Positions 34,930 through 47,053 of a stretch of DNA of 64,000 bases are shown piece by piece; the stretch's first letter is position 1; each line of letters begins with the position of its first letter. The notes beneath the pieces were generated by a model that was not told where the DNA came from, ran no database searches, and was given only the letters and a program-made list of their open reading frames with translations. A program made the translations under genes and the position numbers. Where the stretch lies: positions 7,972,631 through 8,036,630 of the forward strand of contig BFEA01000007.1 of the NCBI GenBank assembly GCA_003427395.1. The letters run 5' to 3'. The stretch comes from Chara braunii (lineage: Eukaryota; Streptophyta; Charophyceae; Charales; Characeae).

Positions 34930-35061
34930 ACTACAACGAAGCTGTTGAAGAACGTTCTTGTTCTCAAAGATCTGTGGCTTCAATTGCATGTTTGGCTTCA
35001 CACAACGGATGTAGTGGGGTGCTGCAAGCTTCAATGTCTCCATAAGAGTGGCCAGTTGCAG
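34930..35061 (-). CDS. myosin motor-domain exon (partial gene)
   Basis: One 132-bp exon, 44 codons, of an actin-based motor. It encodes [20 protein letters not shown]...[16 protein letters not shown], the strongly conserved segment near the end of the myosin head (family pattern METL...[10 protein letters not shown]...F....V..QLRC). It is bounded on the minus strand by an acceptor CTGTACCAG and a perfect donor GTGAGT, so it is a spliced gene and not a retrocopy. A Gly usually follows RC; here it is Ser. No neighbouring myosin exon is recognisable within a few kb, so the gene either has very long introns full of mobile elements or survives only as a fragment. In plants and charophytes this would be class XI or VIII; the exon alone does not decide. 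Confidence 0.88.
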
Positions 35062-35999
35062 CTGGTACAGGATGACAAAACATTAAAGGCCACAAACCAA
35101 CCACAGAAAAACAGTCAAACCAAGCTCATAAAAGATGTTGCCTTCACTTGCCTATCACAAGGGGATCTATTATGAAATACTATGTCACAACTCTGCTCCA
35201 CACTCAAGACCTAGCTCTCTGACCACAACGAGGAGATATGTGCCCCTATTTTCCCCCTGCTGCACTAGAAAGCCTTGTTTGGCAATGTTCTGTCGGAGAC
35301 AGGGGAGGACCTGCAGGACCCAGAAGCTTGGCCTGCCAGCAGGGAACACATGGCTTGTGTTAGATTGATCGCCACCTTCCCTTCAAATATGTGGCACGGT
35401 ACAAGCACGTTCATTATTTAGTGTTTCAGAGTATGCTTGTTTCGGTGCTCTTGCCATTAAACCACAAGTCCAGCCAAAGTTAAATTGACGAACCAGAAAA
35501 TGTGTTTTGCCGAGTCTGCTTTTGACCGGTTCCGCAAATTGGGAAATCGAAGGACCGGTAGGCAGCCATTAGAATTTAACCTGCCTGTCTGTTTTGTGCC
35601 CTTTTTTCTTTTCATTTATTCTCTTTTCCCTTTTTTTCCTTTGCAATTGGAATGTAGTGGCACATCCCACCCGTCCCCTCTAAAAAATTCAGGTAGGGAA
35701 TAAAACATAAATAATGGCCACACACAACAACGGCCTTTTTCTTTATCACAATAGTAAGTTCTGAGATTTCGGAGAGCACCCTTCCCACTGGTGTAATGGC
35801 CGCTTGCAGACACAATGGGCATACTCATGATACAAAGGAGGGAGTTTGGCGGTACAAGAGCTGAGGGGTTAGGCTCGTAGAGGAGAAGAGCTGAGGGGTT
35901 AAGCCAGTAGAGGGCAAGAGCTGAGGAAAAGGACTGAATGGACAATGCGATGTTAGTGACCCATCAACAGCCAATCTACATCCAGATACATACAAAATG
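35062..35999. other. no recognised gene (possibly myosin intron)
   Basis: No exon matching the upstream myosin head was found on the minus strand. A 27-bp direct repeat (GAGCTGAGGGGTTAG-type) lies at 35859-35925. Confidence 0.4.
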
Positions 36000-37096
36000 G
36001 CACTCAGTAACGCAGTGGAAGACTTCAAGGTAAGTCCTGACCTGACCGGGACTGACACGACATCCCATCATACATCACACATGTGAGAGGAGGAGGAGGG
36101 ACCGCACACCAAGAAGAAANGTCCCTCCTTGTACACGCACATGGGGAGATACCATAGACGAGGGATGGAGGGAGAGGAAGGACGAAGATGGAGGCGAGGG
36201 AGAAGTCCAAGATCGCAATAGCGAAGTCCAAAATAGTCCCTTGCCGATGTCCAATCACTGTCTGCCTCAGAAATGTCGAATCGGATCCTGGCCAACATGC
36301 CCACCGTAACCTCTGCCGATATCCTCTGCCAATAGCCTCTCTCACTCTCGTATCTGAAGAAGAAGATGGAGGAGGAGGAGGAGGAGGGAGGGAGAGGGAG
36401 AGAGAGAAAGATGAGATGGAGGGCGAGGAGGAAGAAGAAGATGTCGCCCTCCTCGCTGTCTCACCTGCGGGTAGCTGCCGTGCTGACGATGCTGTCGTCC
36501 TGTGCAGGTACCGCGCGGAGTCCCAGCTATGGTGCCAGGTAAGTCCACCGCTGCAGGTAGGCCTCCGCCTCTCTCTCTACCCCGTGCGCCTCTCCTCCTA
36601 AGCTCAGCAGCGCAGTGCTAGAATAGTGCAGCCTCTATCCAGCAGCGTGTCGCTCAAGAAGTGAGCGACCGAACTGTCCACTGCCCAGCGTGAGGCCCAG
36701 CTATATAGTGCGCTGGGCCCTACTGGGTAACCTGCTGTGTGGCCTAGAGCGGCCCCCACGGTCGAGGTCCCTACCGGGGCCCAGACCGTGCAACTGGTGC
36801 AGCAGGGCGCCAAAATGCACCTGCGCCTGTTTCGGCCTGCGTCCGGTGCACCCAACCCAAGGCCGTGCCTTGGGGACTGCAAGTCCGAAAAGGTGCCTGA
36901 ACCGACAAAAAAATAGGACAGCACATCACATAAATAAATAAATAAATACTAAGTGAGTGCTGCCTCACCCTATGCCTACGACCTAGAGGGCCGCCGTGGG
37001 CCTCCAGGGCACGTGCTGGATGGCGTGTGGCCTGGGGCCCCCTCGGCAACCGTCGGGCCCTGCAAATCGGGGCCGTGTGCAGGTGCAGCATGCAAC
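36000..37096 (-). mobile_element. 3' LTR of the split gypsy element G4/G5
   Basis: Minus strand starts TGTTGCATGCTGCACC at 37096 right after a purine-rich tract AAGGAGGGGGAGG. It contains GCACCATAGCT and AAGGGACTATTT blocks in the same order as the G3 LTR, so it is homologous over its 3' two-thirds. The distal end is estimated, not seen. Confidence 0.65.
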
Positions 37097-37108
37097 ACCT
37101 CCCCCTCC

Positions 37109-37372
37109 TTATGAAGTCAAGTTGGGTCGAGGGCGAAGCTGACGAGCTGAAGGTGGAACCTGGGCGCGGGTGTGACGTGGAGCCGGAGATGCCGGCTTGC
37201 CTTGCTGTTCGTAGCTTGCGAGAACATCAAGAGATGTTGCTTGCAATTCCGCACAGGTCAGCAAATGGTCAGCTTTGTAGGTGCAGTACGCAAAATGTAC
37301 CAAGTATTCGGTCGGCCTGTTGCCGTAGCGTTGCTGGGAGATGATGTTGCCAACCTCTTGAAAACCGTCCAT
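37109..37372 (-). pseudogene. chromodomain-like tail of G4
   Basis: EVGNIISQQRYGNRPTEYLVHFAYCTYKADHLLTCAEL matches the integrase-fused chromodomain pattern and the G3 tail. Ends at the natural position just before the polypurine tract and LTR. Confidence 0.75.
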
Positions 37373-38588
37373 AGAGGGGGGGTCTTGCGATCATCGCCCG
37401 GGGAAGTCATCATGTTCCGTTGGCGTGTAAAGAGCCAGCTTGAACCAGTGAAAGACCGGGTTGACAGGCAAGTGGGCGGGCACCTCAATGATAAATGAAG
37501 GTCCTGCGGGGGCATCCCCAGCGGGTGCCACGATCGCCAGGGCCCCATCCATTTCGGAAGGAGCTTGCGAGAGATATCTTGTTCGAGGCTGAATTCTGCG
37601 GCGGGAACCCATATGAGGTCGCCGACGCGGAATGGACAAGGAAGACGCTGGCGATTGGCCTGTTGGCTCATGCGTTGCTGCGTCTTTGCCATCTGGTTGC
37701 GTGCCTTGACAAGTAGCTCTTGCATCCGACGCAAGAAAAGAAGGTGGTCGTCGCTCTCAGCCGCCCCTGGGATAATTGTGTCCAACGGAGCCGGTGAGCC
37801 GTGCTCGAACTCAAGGGCGACATCCCGACAGCCAGATCGATGGACGAGTTGTATGCCAACTCGACATCCGGCAACCGTTCAACCCAATCCTTTTGGTCGG
37901 GGCGGATGAGAGTGTGAAGGAGAACCTGTGCGGTGTGATGCGCCCTCTCCGTTTGGCCATCGGTTTGGGGGTGGCGAGCCGAACTCGGCTTGAGATATGA
38001 GCCCCATCGTTTGATGAGCGCCGACCAAAAATCGAACATGAAACGAGTGGCGCGGTCGCAGACAATTTCCTTGGGGTAACCCTTGGTTCGAATCCAATCG
38101 GCGTAGAGAACCTCGGCCAACTCCAGTGCCTTGGCATGATAGCGGCAAGGCAAAAACATGGCAAACCTGGTGAGTCGGTCGACCACCGTGAGAATCCCAT
38201 CCACACCTGTCTTGTGCTTGGGGAATGACCCGGTGATATCCATGGCAATCGCTTCCCTCCGGCGCAAGGGGACCGGTAATGGTCGCAACTCGCCGTGCGG
38301 ATGATGTTTGCGAGATTTGCAGTGTCCGCAAACCTCGCATGACTCGCAATAGCATGTGACGTCGCCGAGAATGCCGGGCCACCAAAAACGCTCACGAAGT
38401 CGGCCAATTGTTAGATTGAATCCCAAGTGTCCGGTGGCAGGGGCATCGTGGAACTCGCCAAGAAGTCGTGTCCACAAATCAGCATCGCTTGGAACGCAAA
38501 GAAGGTCCTTCCCCCGCGTGTGGACAAGCAAGTATCCCTCTTGGATCCGGTAGTGAGGTGGCACCAGATAAGGAGAGGAGCAATTCAC
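37373..38588 (-). pseudogene. integrase of G4
   Basis: HHCC domain (EFHDAPATGHLG...CESCEVC), core with Asp in AMDITGSFPKHKTG, Asp in VCDRATRF and Glu in HPQTDGQTE, then GDLIWVPAAEFSL and KWMGPW. A frameshift lies near 37790. Same lineage as G3, better preserved in the N-terminal half. Confidence 0.93.
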
Positions 38589-40330
38589 GTACTTGTCGCA
38601 AAACTCGCGGCTTTGTAGCCGCGGATGAAGCTGTCCCGCAAGTCGTCATCGATCTCGAACGTCGAATAGACTGCGGTACAATGATCCAGACGCCGTGAAA
38701 GAGCATCCGCGAAACGGTTTGACTTCCCCGGAATGAGATCGAGAAAGAAGTTGAACTGGTCGATGAAAGTCGTCCAACAGGCGATGGTGTTGTTGACGGT
38801 ATCTTGGGTCTTGTAGAAGACTATTGGATTGTTGTCCGTTACCCATCGGAATTGGCTTCGACCATGGAGGAAGTGTCGCCACCGCTTGAGCACGTGGACG
38901 AAGGCGAGGAGCTCCTCCTTGCGTGCATCCTCGATTGAGTGCACGACGGACACTTTCTTGCTGAAGTCTTCGACCGGGTGCCAATCCACGCCATCAAGTT
39001 GTTCGAGGACGGCACCAATGTCGTAGCCGGACACATCCGTAGTGACACGCGTTGGCAATAGCGGGTCGTATATGCGCAAGACCTCCGCGGATAATAATGC
39101 AGCCTTGAGGTCCAAAACTGATTCCCGCGCATCCTTCCGGAAGTCAAACGGTCGATCCTCGCATTGGAGCTTGGTCAAGTGGGGTGCGATCTTCGAGTAT
39201 CCCTTGATGAAACGTTGGTAGTAGCCGGCAAGGTCAAGGAACGAACAAACATCCGTGATATTCCACGGCTCCGACCACTCTTGGATGGATTGAATCTTGT
39301 CCGACAACGGACTGACGCCCTCGGGTGTGACAAAATGACCTAAGTATTCCACCAAGGTGCGACGAATTCACACTTGTCGCGGTTGGCTTCGTACTTCGTG
39401 CGACGGAGCATCTCCAACACTCGCCGAAGATGCTCGAGATGTTCCTCCAAGGTCTGGCTATAGACAAGGATGTCGTCCAGGTAGACCAGCACAAACCGAT
39501 CTAGCATTGCACGGAACTCGTTGGTCATCGCCGCTTGGAAAGTCGCTGGGGCATTGGTGAGGCCAAAAGGCATGACCACCCACTCAAAATGTATGTACCG
39601 CGTCTTGAACGCGTTCTTGTAGCGATCTTGCGGGCGTATCGAAATCTGATGATATTCCGACTTCAAACTCAATTTTGAAAAAAAAATTGCGCCGCCCAAA
39701 CACCCCAGAAGGTCGTCAATACTAGGAAGAGGTCCCGCATTCTTGACGGTTTGTGCATTGAGCTTACGGTAATCCATGCATAGGCGAAGATCCTTGTTCT
39801 TCTTCCGTACGAAGAGAACTGGCGCACCATATGGTGAGCTGCTGGGCCGGATCCAGCCTTTGTCCAACAAGTCATTGAGCTGCGCGCAGAGTACTAAGTT
39901 CTTCCTCGCTCATGCGATAGATGCAACCTTTCGACGGCTCGACACTGGCCTTTGTCCAACAAGTCATTGAGTTGCGCGCGGAGTACTGTAAGTTCTTCCT
40001 CGCTCATGAGATAGATGCAACCTTTCGGCGGCACGGCACCGTCCTCGAGAATGATTTCGTGAGAGATCGGCCGATTCGGCACCACACCGGTAGGTGACTC
40101 GAAGATGTCAGCGAACTCGTCAAGCAACTGTACCACACGGGGGTCCAAAGACAAATCCGTGGGTGGAGATTCGGCTACCGCGACGGTTCGAAGAAAAGAT
40201 AGGTCTATCTCGTCGGGCCACTCATAAGTGCAAGTAGCCCGGAATGACTTGCCCGATACAACTTGGCACCGGATCGAAGGGTGCAGAAGAGGGATGGTAC
40301 ACGACACTTCGGCGCCAAAGGCGTTGCGGA
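38585..40330 (-). pseudogene. RT and RNase H of G4, with start of protease-RT linker
   Basis: From 40330 downward: linker (SCTIPLLHPSIRCQVV), then the RT start, [63 protein letters not shown] (about 39460-39490), FVTPEGVSPLSDKI, RNase H VTTDVSGYDIGAVLEQ and ALSRRL. A tandem duplication of about 92 bp (39857 and 39949) repeats the RT start (MSEEEL region) and breaks the frame. The 5' half of the same element (gag, protease) lies at 56462-58741, across the 16-kb insertion. Confidence 0.93.
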
Positions 40331-40334
40331 CCGT
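40331..40334. other. target-site duplication CCGT, left copy
   Basis: CCGT before TGTCGAGCGC; the second copy is at 56462-56465 after CACCGACA. Using one copy, the gypsy frame runs on (LTV then RNAFG). Confidence 0.8.
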
Positions 40335-40375
40335 TGTCGAGCGCATCGGTCCGGCGCCGCTCAAGGGTAGCGCGG

Positions 40376-41100
40376 TGTCGGTGCAAATACCCTGACAAAT
40401 ACCCTGACAAGGGTATTCGCCCTAGTTTTTGCAAATGACAGGAAGTAAGTCGAAAATCTAGATGTACCGCGCGAGTCGCGGCTCTGTCTGTCGGGTTACA
40501 TTGGTAGGATGCCTGCTCAGAGTAGAGTGGGTGTGGACGCGAGGGATTAAGGCGCGCGTGTGATCTTCCTAATTTGATTAAACGGTCGGCCTAGTCGGCC
40601 GGCCTGATTTTATCGTCAGGGATACAAGGAGTTTTCACGGCGAGAGGTTGACTATTGGTAGGCGGACGTACGAGATAGGGCGCGAGGGAGCCACGGCACG
40701 AAGGGAGCGAGCCGGCGCAGGGGCCTAGCGATAGCATGCTTGGTTGGAAGAGGGAGTCAGGACTGGGGCTACTTCTTAGGCCTAGAGACTGCGCAGCACC
40801 TGTTCATATGAGATACCGTGCGTGCCAATACCAGGCTTGGGCTTAGCCCTATAGGTTACGGCACTAGATTCGCACGGCGCAGGTACGGGGTTCGAGGCCA
40901 GCGGGCAGCGGCGCAGGAGCAATGGAGTGTAGGAATGGAACCGAAGGGTTGAGGGCCCGACGGGGCTATCCCCTTCGGTTTTACCGTCCGACGCGATGGC
41001 GGGCTGGACCCGCGGGACTGGTAAGGTGCCGGTAAATCCCCGTGTTTCCTTTCCCGTCTAACTAAGTTTTTTTTCTTACATTTTTATTTTCGTATTTTAT
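40376..41100 (+). repeat. module A, left arm
   Basis: TGTCGGTGCAAATACCC start, with the ATACCC-hairpin partly duplicated (CAAATACCCTGA twice), T5GCAAATGACA closing strand, tRNA-like segment (40849-40910), GGGGCTATCCCCTTCGG block and a T-rich end at about 41065. Confidence 0.8.
40849..40910 (+). repeat. tRNA-like segment in module A, left arm
   Basis: TTAGCCCTATAGGTTACGG (A-box-like) and GGGGTTCGAGGCC (near-perfect B box) spaced as in a tRNA. The acceptor stem is not convincing. Likely an internal Pol III promoter relic. Confidence 0.6.
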
Positions 41101-41324
41101 ATTTCGTATTTTACTCTTTGCCCACGCCCCGTTCCGCCCCGGGACACAGTACCGTGGTTGCAGCTAGGACCAACGGGCCTAGCCCAGCTGTGGCATTCAT
41201 GAACTGTTGAGATGCAGATCTGTGACGAATCCAGATGATGGAACTCGATGGGTGAAGCCAGATATTCTGGGTTTCTTGGCCCTGCTTGGGCCTCGCAGTG
41301 TCACGGGGCGTAGCCCAGGGCTGA

Positions 41325-41380
41325 GTCCTTCGGGACATCCGCTACAATTGGTGTGGTGCAGAGAAGATTAGCGTGGCCCC
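41325..41380 (+). ncRNA. U6 snRNA-derived segment (5' part)
   Basis: GTCCTTCGGGACATCC, CTACAATTGG, then GCAGAGAAGATTAGCGTGG and CCCC; the U6 match ends there. Shares the one-pair-shortened 5' stem with 26330, so both descend from one altered copy. The right arm shows no counterpart. Confidence 0.82.
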
Positions 41381-44035
41381 ACGGGAGGGGGACTGGTGGT
41401 TGACGCCTGACGAGGTCGCCCGTCGGGGCTGACGGTGACCGCTGGGGCTTGAGAGAGGGCCATCCGACGGGCATTAGAAGTATAAATGGAGAGGTAGCAT
41501 GCAGCCAGTCAGTCATCTCGGCGTAAGCCATGCGAAAGCACTGCGCTAATGCCTAATGCGAGGTAGTGTGCAGAAGGCACGGGCGACATCATGGGCGATG
41601 GCAGAGCAAGGCGGGGAGGATTACGAGTGGCAAGGGTGACATTGGTGTGATGGACGCCGGGGTGGTAACAGCAAGGCAGAAGAGGGAGAGGCTGGATTTA
41701 GGCCCGGAACTGCTCCAAGTGCATGCGAGTTGGGGCGCCATACGAAGGAAGCGATGGCAGCAAGAAGGAGACTATGCTAGTAGTAAGGGGAGGAGGGACG
41801 AACCCGGGCGCGTTTCAGCGTTGGATTCATTCGAAAGAGGAGTGCGGGACGATGGGCGATAAGGGCCGAGCCGCGGGGAGTGCCAGGCGCTAGCGCAGCG
41901 GTGGTGAGTGGGAAAGTAGTGGAACACCGGAGAGGGGGGCAGACAGACAGTAAGAAGGGCGGCTGAATTCGGACGGGATTTGGCATAAGGTGCAGCGATG
42001 TGCTATGGCGGGGCGGACAGAGGGTAGCTCGACCAACTCTCGATGAAATCAGGCGGGCCAAGATTCGAATTCAAGATTTATGGGGCGGGCGCCCCCGGCT
42101 ATGCACTCAGGTTGGCATAACAAGAGGTTAGCAAGGGAGAGCCTGCGCGGGCTATGTCGAGTAGAGGGAGGTGGGAGAAGAGAAGGTTTGGATTCAGGCA
42201 GTTATCGGCCGAGCTCAACTTGTGAAGGCGGTTGTGTAAGAGCTTGGTGACGGGCGAGCTCGAAGGTAGTGTTGGATTGCTGATTGGGGTAGTAAAGCGA
42301 GGAGGTGGCGAAAAGCGTAGCGCGCAGGGGTGGTGAGTGTGCTCATGGTGGACGGGCCACCGGCTATCATGCTTGCTGATGGAATTGTCCTCAGGACCGC
42401 CTGACTGCGGCTGTCGTCGCGACCCTAGTGCTCGCAGGGCCTTATGCTAGCACCCATCTGGACTAACGGATCCATTTTTGACCCCCCCCCCTTCTCGGCC
42501 TGAGCGCTTGCGTTCACGTCGATCGGGTCTCGGCTCGTGTTGCTCACCCAGATTGTTGTCATATCCGGGTAGTCAGTGGGTCGGCCGTCCTTGGAGTCGT
42601 CGTAGTGGTCGTGCTAGCGAAGTTGCCGTTATCACTGTCGGCACCATGTTGATCGCGATGTCTCGTCACATCGAAAGGAGTCGTCTCTAGGATCGTCTTG
42701 GAAAAGATCTGGCGATACGACCAACCGGGGCATCCTTGTACTGGGATCAGAAGGGAAGAAGGAAGAAGGTAGGGTGGGGGGTGGCACTGACGGAGAAAAG
42801 GTGTGGAGGGCAGAAAGAGGGAAGTTTTACTTAGTCAAGTAAAGCCGAACGCGACCGTGTGGGAGGCGCGCATAGTAGCTACCCGGGTTCTGTAGTGGCC
42901 TATCCTCGCGATTGGTGAGCACAGTCGTGGGGTCTGCCGCTACTGTTCATCCTCACGTCAACGTTCACTGAAAGGGCTGGCTGTTGTTCAAGCAGACTCC
43001 ACTATGTCTACCTCGCAGCACCTACCAGGCTGGCTTTAGGCAGAGTCCGCTAACCATACCCCAGAAAGCAATTGCTATGTCGCATGCAGGATAACAGTAG
43101 TGGTTGATGTTGCCTTGGCTAGGCAGGCAGCACTCCACTATGGCAGGATTACCGAGACAGTGCGAAAACTGATACGAGTACTTACTACCTATAAACTTCA
43201 ACCGTCGCTGATCTTGAACCATTGCTGGGGGTCAGATTGTTGTGGACAGCGCAGAAGGCCTGGGAATAGGGGCTGTTACAGTCAGAACCGTGTTGTTGAG
43301 GTATCAAGCCACTGAGGTGGAGCCGCTACTTAGTCCTGCAGCCGCCGGATTGTTGTAGAAGCGACAGAGTTACCGTAGGTGTAACCACAAAAGTTATTGT
43401 GCCTATATGTGCCCTCAGCGGGAGCGGCAGCTAGCGACTGTCCCCTACCGCTACTGCAGGTGTGCTGCGTACTCCGTTACAAATCTCGCTGCCCTTCTGC
43501 CAATGAGCCCCGTGACCTACAACGGTTGTTGTGCCTCGGGGGCAGTGTTGGGCAGCCATTACGGTTGCATTCTGAACTTGCTGCATCTCGATTGGGTGCT
43601 GCGGCACAGTTGGCTGGGTGTTTCTGTGTCTTCAGGGCAGAGAACAGGTGAAGGTCAGAGGAGCACAGCCATCCAGGCTGAGTAGCTACAATTGTTAGGG
43701 AAGGATGCCTTAGCTGTTGGCCGTCGTGGCTGCTGTGTTGCTAGTCACCACCGTATACCGCCGCTGTTGCTGGCCACCGTCGTATGCTGCTGCATACCGC
43801 TGTGCACTACTATGGGCTGCTGTTAGTGGTGTATAACTTGCTGTCGTCGGTTGTGCACGAATTGCTGCTGCACGCTGCTGCATACTATTGCACACGGCTG
43901 CATACTGCTGCAGCGTGTTGTTGAATATCGCTGGTTGACGCAGGTGGCTGCGTGGCAACAGAGGGGCAAAAGGGGAGTGATCGGATTGAGGAGGGAGTGC
44001 TTCTGCAGATTGGCTTCGCGGACCAAGCTGACAAT
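41381..44035. other. left-arm sequence without gene
   Basis: GC-rich, with a D-like block at 41800-42060 and GCTGTTGCTG-rich sequence at 43690-43920; no domain-bearing ORF. The matching right-arm zone is 52600-55000, strongly diverged. Confidence 0.5.
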
Positions 44036-44300
44036 TGGCCATCATTGCGGGGCCCTCAGGAGAAGCAAAGATAACAAGGCCCTCTCCTGCGAGTCTGAGT
44101 GCACCCTTTTTGGATCTGAGAGTCTCAAAACCTATCTCTATCTGCCCTTCTTATTTTAAGTCTAGTCTGTTGGTTACGAGAGGAAGGCGGCAGGCGGGAT
44201 TGCAACCCGTAGGACCGCATCAAGACTCTGTGGGGAGTCAGCCCACCGATTGCGGGAGCTCTGCCAGAACCTAGGCGTGGTTCTGGAGAACCATCAGGTA
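44036..44300 (+). repeat. module C, left arm
   Basis: Same block as 27330-27600 and, inverted, 52320-52590, with the CGGGATTGCAACCCG hairpin. Confidence 0.85.
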
Positions 44301-44559
44301 ATCCATCTCTATTTGTACACCCCACTACACCCATGTTTGCATATCCCGCTATAACTTGATTGACGTATGCATGCATGTCCCTATAATTCTTGCTTTCTAT
44401 TCAGGACGTAACCAGATTAAATAAAGGAAACCATGTATAAGTCAGTTTCAACTTCTCTGTCTGATCGAAAGCAAATTGTGGGATTGCATCTGGGGAAAGG
44501 GTGGGAGAAAGGCAGTATTGCATGGACTTTGACCGGGTCAACCAAAGGCTGGGCCAGTT

Positions 44560-45262
44560 CCATAAGTTTGGGAAGGCCCAGTGCTATGTTTATTTTGTAT
44601 TGCCTGGAGAACCAGACATGTTTCATAAGTTTGGGTGGTCTAGTTGCTCTGACTTGTGGGGGCTGAATGTGATTGTTTTTTCAGACGCGAGTCAAATCCA
44701 TAAGTTTGGGTAGTCTAGCGGCCTTGTTTGTTTGGGGGTTTGACAATTTTTTTAGTTCTGGACGAGGATGTGAGCATGTTCCATAAGTTTGGGTGGCTCA
44801 ACCTCTTCCTGCTTTGACTTTAAGAGAAATGAACCAGGCTGAGGACCGAGACATGTTCCATAAGTTTCGGTGGTCTTGGTCCAATGCCTCGCACATGATG
44901 AAACCAGAAGGTTATAACTTTGCTATACTCTACTATTATACTATTTATGAACAAGTTAGTCAGACAGGGTTCCATAAGTTTGGGTGGTCCGACTATAGCT
45001 TATCACCAACTGAAGAGAGTACTTAAACTAAGAAAAAACTTGTGGTGCGAAGAGGCAGGTTGAGTCTTGAGCTGAAGATGACCGGCTCAGCCATATGCTA
45101 CCTCAAAAGACTAAATGCAGACAATTATATAGATCTGGGATATTTAAACAGTTCAAGGCGACTAGGATGGCCTAGTCACATGCCCAAAGAAGAGAAAAGT
45201 TGTTGTGCCCTTTGTCTGTGTATACTTCGTGGCTGGGCTAGATATGCTCCATAAGTTTGGGT
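44560..45262 (+). repeat. CATAAGTTTGGGTGGTC array, left arm
   Basis: Seven copies (44560, 44623, 44699, 44781, 44858, 44972, 45249) at irregular spacing of 60-280 bp, each in a longer diverged unit. Mirror copies lie at 51265-52047. Confidence 0.88.
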
Positions 45263-45577
45263 GGTCTAGCCTTATGCCCTATGTAAGCTGGGTACCAGGG
45301 GATAAACCGTTGAAAGACTATGAACTATTGCTTGCTAAATGGGGATGTGAGAGTACTTGCATTTGTGGTTTGACCTGCATGTGACTGAGTGATGCCACTG
45401 CTTAGTCTGAGTTCAGTATGATAGGTAGTTGCTGTAGTTGCTCGCCACGTGATAGAGTCATAGGAGTTAGTTTCAATTTCTGCATTTTCTGAGCTCGTGT
45501 GTTTTTTACTTAGATCAATTTCTGCATTTTCTAGGACCCGTAATTTATACTTGGCCTTGTATAAATCTTGGTAAGCC

Positions 45578-46110
45578 ACTTTCCCTACGGGAAGCGCTGC
45601 CGAAACTTCTACAAAACCAAGGAGTTAGTCAAAACTTTGGCTTCTTCAGGATCCAGTCTTGACGACTTTTTGACTTAGTAAGAATCTGGGAAGCCTCCCT
45701 TTCTAAAGGAAGTGCTGCCCAAACTTTTACTAATTCAGGGAGTTAGCCAAAATTGGGCCCTGAAGGGTCAAAGTCATTTCAGATTCTAAACTTAGCTTTG
45801 CATAAATCTTGGACTAGCACTTTCTCTACGGGAAGCGTTGCCGGAATTTCTACAAATCTGAGAAGTTGGTTGAGATTCTGCCTTAACAGAACCTAGACTT
45901 TATGTCTAAGTTCAAATCTGGCTTGATATAAATCTGGTAAAGCTCCCTCCTTGAAGGAAGTGCTGCCCAAATTTTTGCTAAGTCAGGGAGTTGGGCAAAT
46001 TTTGACTTTCTGGAATCCAAAGGTTTGGCCTTTGGGCTAGTATATTTTCTGCCATGGCACTTTTCCTACGGGAAGCGCTGCCGAAATTTTCCTAAATTAG
46101 AGGAGTTAGC
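45578..46110 (+). repeat. alternating hairpin-GCTGCC array, left arm
   Basis: Five units of about 118 bp (45578, 45693, 45818, 45940, 46055), alternating two types: TTCCCTACGGGAAGCGCTGCCG and TCTAAAGGAAGTGCTGCCC. Each has a 4-5-bp hairpin before the GAAGYGCTGCC core. Mirrored at 50400-50960. Confidence 0.85.
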
Positions 46111-46754
46111 TTGTATTGTGACAGGTGACGACGTATATAGGAGAGACTATGCCATAGTCCTTGCTTGGGCACTGGTTAGAGGTAGACGTAGACTTAGTTA
46201 AGTGTGATGACTTGAGTAAGATCGTGATATGGAGATTATTCTCCATAAGCTCATAGACTTAGCTTGAGATTGGCCTGTTTTGTGTTACAGGTCTCCTTGA
46301 TCGATTGACTCAAGAGTTGGGGCTAAATTCAGCTTCGATCCTACGAGGATCACCTTCTCTTATCACTGATAACAGGTCGGTTGTCGATTCGTCGGTTTAC
46401 GACTCAATTCCAACTCGCCCTCCCTACTCAACCTAAAAAGGTTTTAGCCCTGGTGATTTCTATTGTTTTGTTAAGGTTTCACCCGGACTTTTCTTGAATG
46501 GCCATTTAACAAAGGTACTGAGTATTTAATTATGGTTGGTTGGCTGGAGGTTGGGGCTTGCATGGCTAAAGCAGGGGGTATGAGTATGGAGAGTGGTTGA
46601 GGTTGACTCCGTGTAGTGTGTGGACCTTGTTGATTCTTTGAAGTGATTGCAGGTGTGTTCAGTGGTTCATATTTGCCTGTTGTCACACATATACATATGG
46701 TTGTGAGGAGCCCCACTGTGATTGTGAGAAGTGATCGTCACATATTTATCCCCT

Positions 46755-46756
<2 letters not shown>

Positions 46757-46785
<29 letters not shown>
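46757..46785. repeat. (TA)n microsatellite
   Basis: AT run on the left of a left-arm-specific segment (46790-47165); another (TA)n at 47132-47152 lies near its right end. Confidence 0.95.
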
Positions 46786-46789
<4 letters not shown>

Positions 46790-46845
46790 CGTCAAATAGA
46801 ACTGCCCGGTAAACCGTAGGCAGAGAGGGAGAAGAGGACAACAAA

Positions 46846-46905
46846 CGAGGGGCTGTGACAAACTGTTTCGTCGGAGTTTCGCCGACTCATCAGGAGGCTG
46901 AACCC
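46846..46905 (-). ncRNA. hammerhead ribozyme motif
   Basis: Minus strand: CTGATGA, stem II GTCGG/CCGAC around a 7-base loop, GAAA, a 3-bp stem III (ACA/TGT) and TGTC, i.e. all catalytic-core bases of a hammerhead in order, with cleavage expected after the C of GTC. Stem I is weak near the core (GAGGG/CCCTC pairing only further out). Small hammerheads with very short stem III are typical of Penelope-like elements and small retrozymes. An identical copy lies at 46993. Confidence 0.8.
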
Positions 46906-46917
46906 TCAACAGTCTGT

Positions 46918-46992
46918 NNNNNNNNNNNNNNNNNNNNNNNNNNNNNNNNNNNNNNNNNNNNNNNNNNNNNNNNNNNNNNNNNNNNNNNNNNN
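46918..46992. other. assembly gap (75 N)
   Basis: Run of N flanked on both sides by the same 72 bases (46846-46917 and 46993-47064). Confidence 1.
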
Positions 46993-47053
46993 CGAGGGGC
47001 TGTGACAAACTGTTTCGTCGGAGTTTCGCCGACTCATCAGGAGGCTGAACCCT
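46993..47053 (-). ncRNA. hammerhead ribozyme motif, second copy
   Basis: Identical to the copy at 46846-46905. Either a real tandem array with period about 147 (gap length uncertain) or a scaffolding duplicate of one copy. Confidence 0.65.

Noticed and set aside
44560-45262. CRISPR-like array
   Set aside because: Irregular spacing, decayed units, eukaryotic context and no cas genes.
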